The translations under genes and the position numbers were made by a program. Shown here piece after piece: positions 9,490 through 20,652 of a stretch of 64,000 nucleotides of DNA. Each line of letters begins with the position of its first letter. Within the stretch, counting starts at the first letter, position 1. Below the pieces are notes generated by a model. The model had not been told where the DNA came from. It did no database searches and saw only the letters and a program-made list of their open reading frames with translations. This DNA is from Oscarella lobularis (taxonomy: Eukaryota > Porifera > Homoscleromorpha > Homosclerophorida > Oscarellidae), in the NCBI RefSeq assembly GCF_947507565.1, contig NC_089181.1:709536-773535 (forward strand), given 5' to 3'.

Positions 9490-12227
9490 ATGGCCGAACC
9501 CGCATCACCCGAGCCTCGATATTCTCACGAAAGTGCGTTGATAGGAAATGAATTGCATGTATTCGGTGGAAAAAAGAGAAAACTTCCCAACAATTACTAT
9601 TTTCCCCGCAACGAGATCTGGACTTGTAATGTCAGAGAAGAGAGGAAATGGACTAGACGTTTCGCGGAAGGAAAGAATATTCCTCCGCCTTGCGCCGGAG
9701 CACGATGCGTGGTCATCAATGGGATCATGTATTCGTACGGCGGAATGAAGGAAGACGGAGGTCTCCTGGGAGAAGTATTCGGTTTGGATCCAAAGAATAT
9801 GAATTGGATCCAAGTATACACGCTTACACATAAAAAGAAACCCTGGCAACGCTCTCACTGCTGCTTGTGGGCTATTGGGGGAAGAATGATCATGTTTGGA
9901 GGATACAGCGGACGCATTCCTCCACATATTCTCCAATCAGGGGCACAACTCAATGGAGAGGTGAATAATGAGGTTCATGAATTTGTATTTGAGGACGGAA
10001 GAGATAAGGGTGAATTTCATGATCTAAAATCTAGAAATATTTCAACTTTTATGATTAGGACATTGGTTGGATGCTGAATTAAGTGGAGAAAGACCAAAGC
10101 CACGTAGCAGTGCTGCTATGGAAACGATTGATCAACACCGAGGACTTCTCCATGGAGGGTGTGAGAGTTGGAGGAAATCATTTGATGATGCTTTTGTGAT
10201 TGATTTGAGAGAAAAGGTAAATCCGAACTATGTTTGGCAATATTAAATACGTTGTAATAGAAATGGATTTGCATTGATTTTCTTCCAAAACCATCTGCTC
10301 GAGAAAATCACAGAATGTGTCGATTAGTGAAAAGAGGCTTTGAAAGAAAGAATTGCTTTCTAATGATAGGCGGTTACGATAAAGAACTTTCTGACAGCGG
10401 ATACCTAATTGATTTTGATGAACAAAAAGCACACAAGGTAGATTACTGATTTCATTGCCATTAATAAGAATATGAATTGTAGAATTCGTTAACCCCGGAT
10501 ATAGCCCCGGTGTCGTTGCACACCCTTCATTGTATAGCCAATCAAGATGGCTCTGCCTACCTCATTCTTTCTGGCGGTGAAGACAGAAAAAAAGAATGCC
10601 AGAAAATGATGAAAATCTTTACAATTGGTAATTAGAATGCAATATCCATTTGAAAATCATTTCACTAAGCAGGCTCCTCAAACGAATCGTACACAAAAAT
10701 CGAATATCTCCGTCTTACAAGAATTCCCTCTCCTGGTGAACAAAGAGGCATCTGGGGTGTTGAGCAACAAATGGAAAGAATGAGGTTGGCTTCATGCTTG
10801 GTACGGCTACCTTACTAACACGCTTATTCATTTCTAGACTGGACGTGCATCAAGATCGCTCCCACAGGTTTGAAACTGATCGCACTACGGAGCAGTACGA
10901 AACACTGAGAGCTGAAAAGTAGAAACTTTGCCATTTTTATGGGCGTTTCATATGCGGTGTGTACATAGGTTAGAGCAGGATGCACGATTTCGTCATCTTC
11001 AGGAACAATTTGAACTCCAAAGGTGAAAATTATTAATATAAACGTTTATAACGATACCCATACTTGGATGATGACATAAGCTAAATCACAACTTTGATTT
11101 ATGAAATAAGGACTTGGCTTCAGACTGAACGTCAAACTTCTCAATCTCAGCATCAAGCGTTGGTTCGCCTTCATGCTGAACGTCAAGCCTTGGAATCACG
11201 ATGCCAAATTCTCGCAGCTCAAAATCACAATCTCCTCGACTCATTGGAGGAATCGCAACAACGTCTTGCCCAATTCATTGAAGTTCTAAGCATTAGCCCG
11301 CAACAAATTCAGCTGTCTCAAGACAAGCTGGGAACAGGAGCATATGCAGGTAAATAAAAGTTAAATACAAGTTAGTTTTAAAATAGATAATGTTGAACTT
11401 GAGATGTGTTCATTGGCCATTGGCACGGCATTGACGTGGCTGTGAAGAAATTCCACGAAATCATCACGACCGACAGAACGATTCCCACATTTCAAGAGGA
11501 AGTTCTCACGGCTAGTCGACTCCATCATCCCAACATCATACAAGTGTGCGGTGCTATAATGAGACCGGGTCTTCCTTTTCAAATTGTCTCCGAATTACTC
11601 GAGGGATCGGTCAGCGAAGTGATGGATGCCGCCCACTCTTATGGATCCTATCTTTCCATTTATGAGCAGCTCTCAATTGCATTCGAAATGACGTCAGGTA
11701 TTACGTACCTCCACGAGCTCCATCCCCGTCCCTACGTTCACGGCGATATTCGTCCGACGAACGCGTTGGTGACAAGGGACATGAAGGTCAAAGTCGCTGA
11801 TTTGGGAGCTGCACATTTGCTAAACAGCTACAAATCAGCCGGACCCCTCAGTCCTAATTATCTTGCTCCAGAACGAAGGGATCCCACGTCCGCACGCAGT
11901 TCGTTGCTAAGCGACGTGTACAGTCTGGGCGTTTCGCTGATTGAAATATTCACCGGAGTGGGACCGATTATAGCAGAGAGAAGTGGTCAGCTGGGACGGA
12001 TGATGAATCGGGCTCAGTTGCACGCCATTTGCTCTAGAATGATTGCGGGACGAGACAGAGTGAGAAATCGTCCTACGACTCGCGAAGCCCTTGCAATTCT
12101 GAGAGGGGAAATTAATAAGCTGCTAAGGTTAGGGATTGAGCCGATGAAGAGATTGGTCAAAGGAAGACACCTAATAGAAGGAGACAATCGTCGTCACGTC
12201 GTTTTCTTGTCCGACGTTCGTATTTAG
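9490..12227 (+). CDS. Kelch-repeat / coiled-coil / TKL-type protein kinase fusion
   Basis: Nine exons join in frame: 9490-10009, 10059-10216, 10261-10437, 10483-10627, 10673-10784, 10838-10918, 10969-11022, 11111-11349 and 11404-12227, giving 769 aa. Residues about 1-335 hold kelch-like beta-propeller repeats (HVFGGK, YSYGGMK, IMFGGYS, LLHGGC, LMIGGYD, ILSGGED). About 375-475 is a Gln/Glu/Arg-rich coiled coil. About 485-745 is a kinase domain: GTGAYADV glycine loop split by an intron, VAVKKF (lysine), HGDIRPTN catalytic loop, VADLG for DFG, LAPER, DVYSLGVSLIEI. All catalytic residues are present, so activity is plausible. The kinase is TKL/Tyr-kinase-like by the HGD loop. There is no signal peptide or TM, so it is cytoplasmic. 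The ATG at 9490 is the first in frame. A partial paralogue follows at 13670. Confidence 0.85.
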
Positions 12228-13669
12228 ACTCAGCATCTTTTGCTCAGCATTTTATTAAACACTTTTTGATTTTTTAATTAATAATAGTTTTGGTGCAGAC
12301 ACTCATGACCTTAAGCAGTGCGTATTACTGTATTGAAACATGATTCATTAAAAGTGTCTTTCAATCATCGCGAGGAGTCACATGCAAGGAGACGAAAAGC
12401 ATATCTTAGCGCGCTGGAGTTGATGAACGTGCTAGCCTGACGGGATAACGAGGAAGTGCGAAAGGAGCAAACGCGAAGCTACAACGTACCCGAGTCAGCC
12501 GTCGCCTCAGAACAGTTCTTTGTTGTCTACTACTTAATGGTTGGATAAACCACGTGGCTGTTTCTAGCTATAGCACAGTGGGAACAAGCGAGAAGAAAAA
12601 GTGACTAGAGGAAATCCACAGCAGATGAGACAAACGTGCCAGTGCATTTATTTAGCGTGATAACGGAGTATGAGTCATGCGCAAGGGAATTGAGGAGCTT
12701 CATTTGGAAAACGCACGCAACGGAGAAAATATTGACAGTGGCAGAAGAACGACCCAATACATAAAAATTACCTGATAATCCATTGAGAAATGATCTAAAG
12801 CACGATCGAGCCGCTGCTAGCTAACGTTTGAGGGAAGGAAGCTACCAATCTCTTTACCTACTAGCAACCTCCGACTAAACTCTAATGCAAAGGGAAGGAC
12901 ACGTGCAGACTATTGTAGTTATGCAACGATCGCAGACACATTTCAACCACCTGCTGTAAAACCAGATCTTGTCCCATCTACACTCTCAGCATCGTACACA
13001 ATGCGGGAGGCTTATGCATCCTATGCCACGAGCTTTCGCATTATCCCCGACCCGCCTTCGATTAGACTGGCAGAAATCGAGTCCTAGTGTCTAGATTTTG
13101 TTGGAAATCAGTCTATGCAAACGTAGCCAGTGGCACAGCATGCAATCAATCTCCATGGACGCTGCAGAGGGGCCCGCCCTTTAAGTGCATGCCTACATAC
13201 TTTGGGGGCACCAAAGGAATGAACAAACCTTGCATACATTCATTCTTCTTTCAGCGCCGCAACTGACACAAACCTAGTAACCTAGTAAACCTAGTAAGAC
13301 ACAGTCATACGCATTCCTAAAGCGTTTAGAAGCGCGACATGAAAGTAGAAGAGTAAGTACGATGCGTACGATCGTGGGTCCTATATAGGGGCCCCCGAAC
13401 AAAATCTCGTACAGTCGCCGAGAGAAACAGTCTTTTGGATAAGACTCATCGCAAAAACCATTGACGTCGGATTGCTTACCAAGGAGCGGATGTGTAGTCC
13501 ATCTTGCGTGGGATTCCGGCAGCGAAGGGGGCGGAACCGCTCGATCCCTAAAAAATCGTCCGCTACGACGTCCTCTCAACTCTGACAGGCATCCTATACG
13601 CATCGAAACGTCTTTGAAGACCATGGCATGGAAACCACACTAGCATTAATCTGATGCATATTTCTATAG
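12228..13669. other. Noncoding stretch between the kinase gene and its partial paralogue
   Basis: About 1.4 kb with no exon of the kelch part of the duplicated gene and no convincing reading frame. A small imperfect tandem CCTAGTAA repeat lies near 13273-13300. A 116-aa frame on the minus strand (13274-13624) has no recognisable domain. Confidence 0.5.
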
Positions 13670-14400
13670 AGAACAATACGAAACTCTGCAAGCTGAAACG
13701 TAGGACATTCGAAATTCTTTATCTACGAATAATACGTGCTTTGTATGCAGATCAGAGCTGGCTGCTCGCTGTTGTGATCTTCAAAGACAAATTGAACGCC
13801 ACAAGTAAACATTTTTACTATGCACGTCTATTACTATACACTAAGTAACGATGGTAGGGCCAATTTCCAAGCTGAGAGCAGAAGAATAGTAGCCAAAAAG
13901 TAAAAAGGAATAGGATCAGATAAACTAAATACCCACTTCTGACATAGAAAAGAAATCAGGATGCAACGCAAATATTTTCAATCTCAACGTCAAGCCTTTC
14001 AGACTCTGCAAGAGTCACTTGAAGAAACGCGACGCAGCCTTGACCAATTTGTAGAAGTTATAAACATCAATCCAAAACAAATTCAGCTCACAAAGAAAAA
14101 GCTCGGAAGAGGAGCATATGCAGGTAAAATAAAAAACATATTTGAATATCGCAGTTGATTTATTTAATCAAGACGTGCTTAGTGGGTTTTGGAAAGGCAC
14201 GCACGTCGCCGTCAAGAAATTCCACAAACTCATCACGACTGAGAGAACGATTTCCCTATTTCAAAAGGATGTTCTCACGGCCAGTCGACTCCATCATCCC
14301 AACATCATGCGAGTTTGCGGTGCAATAATGAGACCGGGTCTACCTTTTCAAATCGTCTCGGAATTACTTGAGGGATCGGTCAGCAAAGTGATCAATTCCG
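13670..14400 (+). pseudogene. Partial paralogue of the kelch-kinase gene, truncated at both ends
   Basis: Exons parallel to the upstream gene can be read: EQYETLQAE, then SELAARCCDLQRQIERHK, then a coil exon from about 13952 (MQRKYFQSQRQAFQTL ... GRGAYAG), then VLSGFWKGTHVAVKKFHK through GLPFQIVSELLEGSVSKV. Splice sites are kept and frames agree with the paralogue. The kelch half is absent upstream. The kinase domain stops about 80 residues in, where the sequence switches at CCGCC into a 47-bp transposon TIR relic. Without the catalytic loop it cannot be an active kinase. Confidence 0.75.
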
Positions 14401-14445
14401 CCAACCACACCCCCCTTAACGCGCGAGGGTCTGGAGTATCGAGGC
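14399..14445 (+). repeat. Relic of the right TIR of the 3.2-7.9 kb element
   Basis: 47 bp identical to the outermost part of the right TIR (7848-7894), including the variant TTAA that distinguishes the right from the left TIR. It ends GGAGTATCGAGGC followed by TA. The rest of the element is missing, and its inner edge is fused directly to kinase coding sequence. Confidence 0.85.
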
Positions 14446-14517
14446 TATTTGTTGTGCAGCTTATACTATTGATTACTCTCACGTGATGCTTCTGACTATC
14501 CGGGCGGACCGGGGACA

Positions 14518-16059
14518 ATGGAGTTCCACATTCACTGTTCCGAGTGTTTGCTAGCGAACTGCGACTCGGCACTGGGCTGTGCTTTATTGCGATGCGATCG
14601 TCAGTGCGGTGCCGTCCTGCATCAATGCAAACTCGACGAGCATCGGCTCATATGCTCCAACGCGAGCCAACCGTGTCCCAACGCATCCTACGGCTGCCCG
14701 TTCGTACTACCTAGAAGCAAGGCAAGTTGAAGAGAAGAGAATCCCCCTAAAAATATATCTGAAATCCTCCCCAATAATTGATTTCGTTTTCTCCAGTTCA
14801 TGTCTCACTTGCGTCACTGCCCAGCGAGTGTCCTTCCATGCAAGCGCGTGTGGAGTCGTCTGCGCGTCGACGCTCGAAAACGTCACGGCATCATTGACGC
14901 AATGTGGCACGCGACTGGCGACGAAAAAAAGCGCTCCTTTCGGCGTGAAAATCCGCGCGCCGTCGACGGTCAACTCGACGCCGAGCTGACCTACTGCGAC
15001 GAAGTTCACCTATTTGACCCAATCGGCAGGTCGACTAAACGAACACCAGCTGTCGAACCGAGCTTCGATGCCGACTTCAAATGGGATGATCTTGTGAGCC
15101 CGGCATTGCCCTCAGAAATAGAAGAATCGGGAAATGATGTACCCCCATTGCCGCCACCCCCTCAATTCGACCTAGTCCGCCGCGAGGATGATGCAATTAG
15201 AAAGACCAGTGGTGACCGTGGCGATCGAGTTTGCCTCGAAGATCGTTCGTGGACGCTGGATTTTAATGCGATTAGCGTTGCCGCGTTCTTCAATACGCGA
15301 GGTGGTGGACTCGATTTCTTTCGCTGCGATCGTCTGTTTCGTCGCGACGAGATAGGGGATCACTACGACGACGCTCACGGATTCGTACAGTCGAATCTCG
15401 GCGCGTGGATGGAGATGCGATGTCCGTACGAGGGCTGCTCGTACGCGAGGCGAAATCTCGTGCCAGCGCCGCGCGGCTGTCGTGTTCGGTTCGCGCGCGA
15501 GCGTATGGCGTTCTCCGTTATTTGGCCATCGTCGTTGTCGTCGTCGTCGTCGTCGTCTGAGTGCGAGGACGTTGATCGTCTGTCGCGATTGCCTGGTGAG
15601 ATTTTGCTTCATATTGGGTCGTTTTTGGACGGATTTGCCCTGTGCAATCTCGCGTTGACGTGTCGTCGATTGAGAGAGATTTGCAGTCGGTTGTTGAATC
15701 GGCGTGGCATGGTCGAAATCGTTTGGGAGCGAGCTGGGGAAAATCGTTGGGTAGAAAAATCAAAGGTCGAGATAACTACTGTACCACCATCATCGTACTG
15801 TATGTCTATCTCTGTTTCCTTTTAGGTGTGGTCGTTTTCTACGTCATTTTCTCCCGTTTCTCGATGGCTACTTTCTAATGAGCCATCGATGGTACAGCAT
15901 ATGATGTCGTGTCCTCACAAGGACGTCGGTGGCGAGAAGGGAAACAGTAAGCTAGCACTCGTTGGGCTTAGCCAGCGATCCATTCAAACTGACGTGAAGG
16001 CAACGACACCCACGACACCCACACATTATGCTTCGATACGCTCTTCGATACCTTCGTAA
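14518..16059 (+). CDS. FBXO30: FBXO30/FBXO40-like F-box protein with TRAF-type zinc finger
   Basis: Three exons: 14518-14721, 14797-15765 and 15826-16059, total 468 aa. The N-terminus is the Cys/His-rich TRAF-like finger typical of FBXO30/40 (CGAVLHQCKLDEHRLIC, GCPFVLPRSK, then HLRHCPASVLPC). The middle is acidic and proline-rich. The F-box begins LSRLPGEILLHIGSFLDG (about residue 340). The end reads KVWSFSTSF, matching the KVWRFST stretch of vertebrate FBXO30. These proteins are substrate receptors of SCF ubiquitin ligases. Intron 1 begins with GC (AAG|GCAAGT) instead of GT; the frame demands this donor. The 3' exon and the preceding sequence are duplicated at about 17.84-18.15 kb. FBXO30 and FBXO40 cannot be separated here; the gene is probably pro-orthologous to both. 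Confidence 0.85.
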
Positions 16060-16184
16060 TCACGTGCATCTGTACTTTACTTTCTACCTACTTTCGCATA
16101 AAATTATATTTTTACATCTCCCCTCCCCTCCTTCCCCACGGCGAATTCTTTCGTCGACACGCATGCCCCGAAAAAAAACAAAGG

Positions 16185-17721
16185 ATGTCCGTCTTTGTTA
16201 GTCTTCTCGTCTTCTCGACGGTCCTATTCTCTCCGATACGAGAATCGGCGGCGGCGTCCAAGTCTGACAGCTACGGGATCGTCACCTACAACGTTCGATT
16301 CCTGCAACATGCGAGCGAAAACGAGACCGAGTACGCACGTCGACAACGCGCCGTCGTTGAAATGGTAATTTGAGATGATGTAGTTACCCGAACAATCTTT
16401 TTCGTCCAACAGTTGGCCCAAGCGGAAGCGGACGTTCTTTGTCTGCAAGAGGTATGGGTTCCGGACGACATCGACGACATCGTTCAGAAAACGCGCGACG
16501 CGTTTTCGTATCACCACCGGATAACTGTACCTGGCCCAGATCCGACTCACGTGCCTTGCGAACCGGGTCCCGCGTCCGAGCTTTCGACGTGCGCCGCGAC
16601 TAGGTGCTCGTCAGCAACAAATGACGAAGAGCTACTCGCCTGCTCTTACTTTTTGTGCAACACTGAGATTATCACAAGAATGCCTGCTCTGCCTTTTTGT
16701 CACCGCTCATTTGGGTACCGCGTAAAATTTTCTCTTACAACGCAACGCAATCTGATCTCCTTTGGTTTTTCTGTCGTGCAGGTTTAGCTGACCGTGTCGG
16801 TTTCTGTCTTCAGCCTGGTAGGTATTCGCCGACCCATGGGCTCCTAATGCTCAGCAAACGACGTCTGAGCGACAAGAAAGAGTTTAGTTTCAGTGCCAAT
16901 GAAACGACGCTGCTGGCAACTCGCGGATACATTTCTGCAATGGTTGGCAGCTAGCTATATCTACATCCTACCTCATTCAATATCTTTAGATTGAAGACGT
17001 TGGTCACGTATTTTGCACTCATCTCGCGACTCGCTCCGGTGACGGTTCAATTTACTGTAAATAGTTAAATGAATTGTGTTACATCTTGCCTGCACTATCT
17101 TCTCGTGCAGTTGGATCTTCACAGTTTTCCAATTACACCCAGGAGCAATTGCATCAAGTGAATCTGCTGCTGACGGCCGCAGATTCTGCTGCTAGAGCGA
17201 GCGCCTACGGGGTGATCGTCGCAGGGGACATGAATCACGGACCCAAGATTGGAGATCGCATACAGGGCGACTTGGTCGACGTCTACAACGCAGTCCTTCG
17301 TCGTGGATACGCTGATCCGTACGTGGCTGATACGTCAGAAGCTCAGTGCACGTTTTGTCGAGCGAATCCACTCGCTTTGGCATCTATTGAAGCGTTCGAT
17401 GGATCGCCCAATGGAACGCACGAGGGAAATATCCTTGATCATGTCTACGTGTCTTCGAGTGATGGATCTCGTGTGGTTGGCACACAGGTGGGGAGGTGTA
17501 TAGATAAAAACAACGATTTTTCTTTTGAGTTTTTCTTTTAGCGAATTTGGGATGAGCCCGTTGTTTTCGAGGGCCACTCTCTCTACTTGTCTGATCACTA
17601 TGGCGTTCAGTTAGATTAGGTTCCTCCCGTTTTTGACGTCAACGACGTCATCGACGAGTGGCGGAGCAGTTTCAACGAATGGAAACAGAAATTTGGCGAT
17701 TGGCAAGAGGACAGATGTTAA
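16185..17721 (+). pseudogene. Secreted endonuclease/exonuclease/phosphatase (EEP) family protein, copy 1, probably degraded
   Basis: The exon layout is the same as copy 2 (18219-19783): 16185-16364, 16413 to about 16948, then exons from about 16991, 17111 and 17542. A signal peptide (MSVFVSLLVFSTVLFSP) and EEP motifs are present: YNVRFL, CLQEVW, GDMNHG, SDHYG. Compared with copy 2, the second exon has an 8-bp deficit near 16670 and later 4-bp and 3-bp gains, leaving the downstream part (GFCLQPGRYSPTHG ...) one base out of frame. There is also an in-frame TAG at 17617-17619 where copy 2 reads on for 38 more residues. I therefore call it a probable pseudogene. A sequencing error could explain the frameshift but not both defects. 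Confidence 0.7.
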
Positions 17722-17835
17722 ATGTCATTGTTGTTGGTTAGTGTCTTAAAACTTGCCTTTTACGGCGTATTGTTATTAGTTAATAGGCTAGGGCAGAGCT
17801 ATAGGGGGCTTGGGCTATGGTGTACTGTGTCGTAT

Positions 17836-18150
17836 TTATATCATTGAGATTTGCAGTCGGAAATCATTTGAGAGCGAGTTGGGAAAAATCACTGGGTATA
17901 AAATCAACGGTCAATGCAAATACTGTACCACCATCATCGTGTGTCTATCTCTGTTTCCTTTTAGGTGTGGTCGTTCTCTACGTTATTTTCTCCAATTTCC
18001 CGATGGCTACTTTCTAATGAGCCATTGATGGTGCCACACATGATGTCGTGTCCTCACAAGGATGTCGGCGGTGAGAAGAAAAACGGTAAGCTACCACTGG
18101 TTGGGCTCAGCCAGCGATCCATTCAAACTGACGTGAAGGCAAACGACTGA
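17836..18150 (+). pseudogene. Duplicated 3' exon fragment of the FBXO30/40 gene
   Basis: The segment repeats 15672-16000 of the FBXO gene: part of the F-box exon (ATTTGCAGTCGG), the intron with its TTTCCTTTTAG acceptor, and the exon starting GTGTGGTCGTTCTCTACG. The F-box itself and everything upstream is missing and no start is available, so it is a dead fragment left by the tandem duplication that created EEP copy 2. Confidence 0.8.
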
Positions 18151-18218
18151 TCTCCCCTCCCCTCCCCACGGCGAATTCTTTGAATTTCTTTCGTCGACAC
18201 GCATGCCCCGAAAAACAA

Positions 18219-19783
18219 ATGGCGTCCGTCTTTGTTCTTCTCGTCTTCTCGACGGTCCTATTCTCTCCGATACGAGAATCGGCGGCGGCGTCCGAGTCTG
18301 ACAGCTACGGGATCGTCACCTACAACGTTCGATTCCTGCGACACGCGAGCGAAAACGAGACCGAGTACGCACGTCGACAACGCGCCGTCGTTGAAACGGT
18401 AATTTGACGTGACGTCGTTCTAGATCGACAAAATTGTTACTTTTTCCCAAATAATCTCCTTCTTCGAACAGTTGACCCAAGCGGAAGCGGACGTTCTTTG
18501 TCTGCAGGAGGTGTGGGTTCCGGACGACATCGACGACATCGTTCAGAAAACGCGCGACGCGTTTCCGTATCACCACCGGATAACTGTCCCTGGCCCAGAT
18601 CCGACTCGCGTGCCCTGCGAGCCGGGTCCCGCGTCCGAGTTTTCGACGTGCGCCGCGACTAGGTGCTCATCAGCGACAACTGATGAAGAGCTATTAGCCT
18701 GCGCTTACCTTTTGTGCAACGCTGAGATTAACAACATAGGACAAGAATGCGTACTCTGTCTTCTGCTGAACAGTCATTTGGGTACCGCGTTTTTCTCTTG
18801 CAACGCAACGCAGTCTGATCGTTGGTTTTTCTGCCCTGCAGGTTTAACTGTTAGTCTCGGTTTCTGTCTTCAGCCAGGTAGGTATTCGCCGACCCATGGG
18901 CTCCTAATGCTCAGCAAACGACGTCTGAGCGACAAGAAAGAGTTTAGTTTCAGTGCCAACGAAACGTTGCTGCTGACTCGCGGATACATTTCTGCAATGG
19001 TTAGCAGCTAGCTCTCTCTATATCTACAGCCTAACTCATCAAATATTATTAGATTGAAGACGTTGGTCACGTATTTTGCACTCATCTCACGACTCGCTTG
19101 GCTGGCAGTCCAGTTTACTGTAAGTAGTTAAATGAATTGTGTTACACCTTGCCTGTACTGTCTTCTCGTGCAGTTGGATCTTCACAGTTTTCCAATTACA
19201 CCCAGGAGCAATTGCATCAAGTGAATCTGCTGCTGACTGCCGCAGATTCGGCTGCTAAAGCGAGCGCCTACGGGGTTGTCGTCGCAGGAGACATGAATCA
19301 CGGACCCGAGATTGGAGATCGCATACAGGGCGACAATGTCGACGTCTACAATGTAGTCCTTCGTCGTGGATACGCCGATCCGTACGTGGCTAATATGTCG
19401 GAAGCTCGGTGCACGCTTTGTCGAGCGAATCCACTCGCTTTGGCATCCATTGAGGCGTTTGATGGATCGCCCAATGGAACGCACGAGGGAAATATCCTTG
19501 ATCATGTGTACGTGCCTTCTAATGATGTGTCTCGTGTGGTTGGCGCACAGGTGGGTATGTGTAGGTGAAAGAAAGATTTTCTGTTTTTCAATATTTCTTT
19601 TAGCGAATTTGGGATGAGCCCGTTGTTTTTGAGGGCCACTCGCTCTACTTGTCTGATCACTATGGCGTTCAGTTACAGTACGTTCCTCCCGTTGTTGACG
19701 TCAACGACGCCATCGACGAGTGGCGGAGCAGTTTCAGCGAATGGAAGCAGAAATTTGGCGAATGGCAAGAGGACGAATGTTGA
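18219..19783 (+). CDS. Secreted endonuclease/exonuclease/phosphatase (EEP) family protein, copy 2, intact
   Basis: Five exons: 18219-18398, 18472-18999, 19053-19119, 19174-19550 and 19604-19783; 443 aa, in frame throughout. An N-terminal signal peptide (MASVFVLLVFSTVLFSP ... SAAA) is followed by an EEP fold: YNVRFLRH, CLQEVWVPDD (metal-binding Glu), VAGDMNHG (Asp/Asn), SDHYGVQ (Asp-His). The fold is shared by DNase I, neutral and bacterial-type sphingomyelinases and inositol phosphatases, so the substrate cannot be fixed. A cysteine-rich insert (about residues 110-190) and several Asn-X-Ser/Thr sites fit an extracellular or lysosomal enzyme. It is about 90% alike to copy 1 by eye. Confidence 0.8.
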
Positions 19784-19866
19784 ATGTCATTGTTGTTGAT
19801 TGATGTTGTAGAAAGTGCCTTGTATGGGTTCATTGTTAATAGGAGAATGACTTATTTTGTTGAATA

Positions 19867-19915
19867 GGGTCGACATTCGATATTCCAGACAAGTGGAAGC
19901 AGGAGTTGATGGTAA
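19867..19915 (+). pseudogene. Relic of ZFYVE21 first exon
   Basis: The sequence reads STFDIPDKWKQELM followed by a GTAAGG donor, closely resembling the end of ZFYVE21 exon 1 at about 29350-29395 (SIFDIPEPKWKHDST|GTAAGG). No further ZFYVE21 exons follow. It marks the 3' end of the duplicated FBXO-EEP-ZFYVE21 segment. Confidence 0.55.
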
Positions 19916-20652
19916 GGCTAAAAAGGAAGGCCATGCTTTGAAGGAGACTTCACTATACAAATTCTTTTCCCAGCGTTGAAAGCACTCACTACGTACACGC
20001 AGTGCTCACAGCAATTTATTTTTTAGGACTTCGTCAAACAAATGTGTGTGGAGGGGGAAATTTTTCATTTTTTGCTCAAACACTCCTTCGATCAAAGGAT
20101 CAAATGGATACAAGTAGGTGCCGTATCACCATAGATAATAATAGCTAGCTGTAGCTAGTTGTGTTCAACCGACCGACGCCCGGATAATCAAACGCCTGCT
20201 CGCCGCTTTCGAAGGCTTAGAACAATCGCTATACGAGTAGCTGTTGGCGTTATTTGAATTTGGGCTCTAGTGAGACATCTGTCCTTCCAGGTAACTGAAG
20301 AAACAGGCCTCAGGCAATAAGGTCGACAATAAGGTTGCAAGACGAGATAGAGAGCTAAAGCTCTTACTTTGAATCTAGTTTATCACACTTAAGCTGACCG
20401 ATAGCGTTTAACAGTTGCTGGCAAATGCACCTGATCCAATTCGTCAGTCAAAGATCTAGCGCAGCCACATAGATAGCATCTCAATTGTTTTGTATGCCTC
20501 TGAAGTCTTAAGCTTAATCTTAATCTTAATCTGATTATAGCCTTTACATTGAGCAAAAAATATGTTTGGCCGGACGTCTGAGCTAATTATATCTGAGAGC
20601 AGAGAGAACAATAAACAGTTGCAAAAGAGTTTTGTCAGATGAAGCATCAAAC
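19916..20652. other. Intergenic stretch upstream of the SRCR gene
   Basis: About 740 bp with no supported gene. A TTAATC-type short tandem array lies near 20512-20532. It should hold the promoter of the SRCR gene, but I recognise no specific element. Confidence 0.4.

Noticed and set aside
13274-13624. 116-codon minus-strand frame between the kinase copies
   Set aside because: No recognisable domain, no splice partners, and it lies next to a simple repeat.
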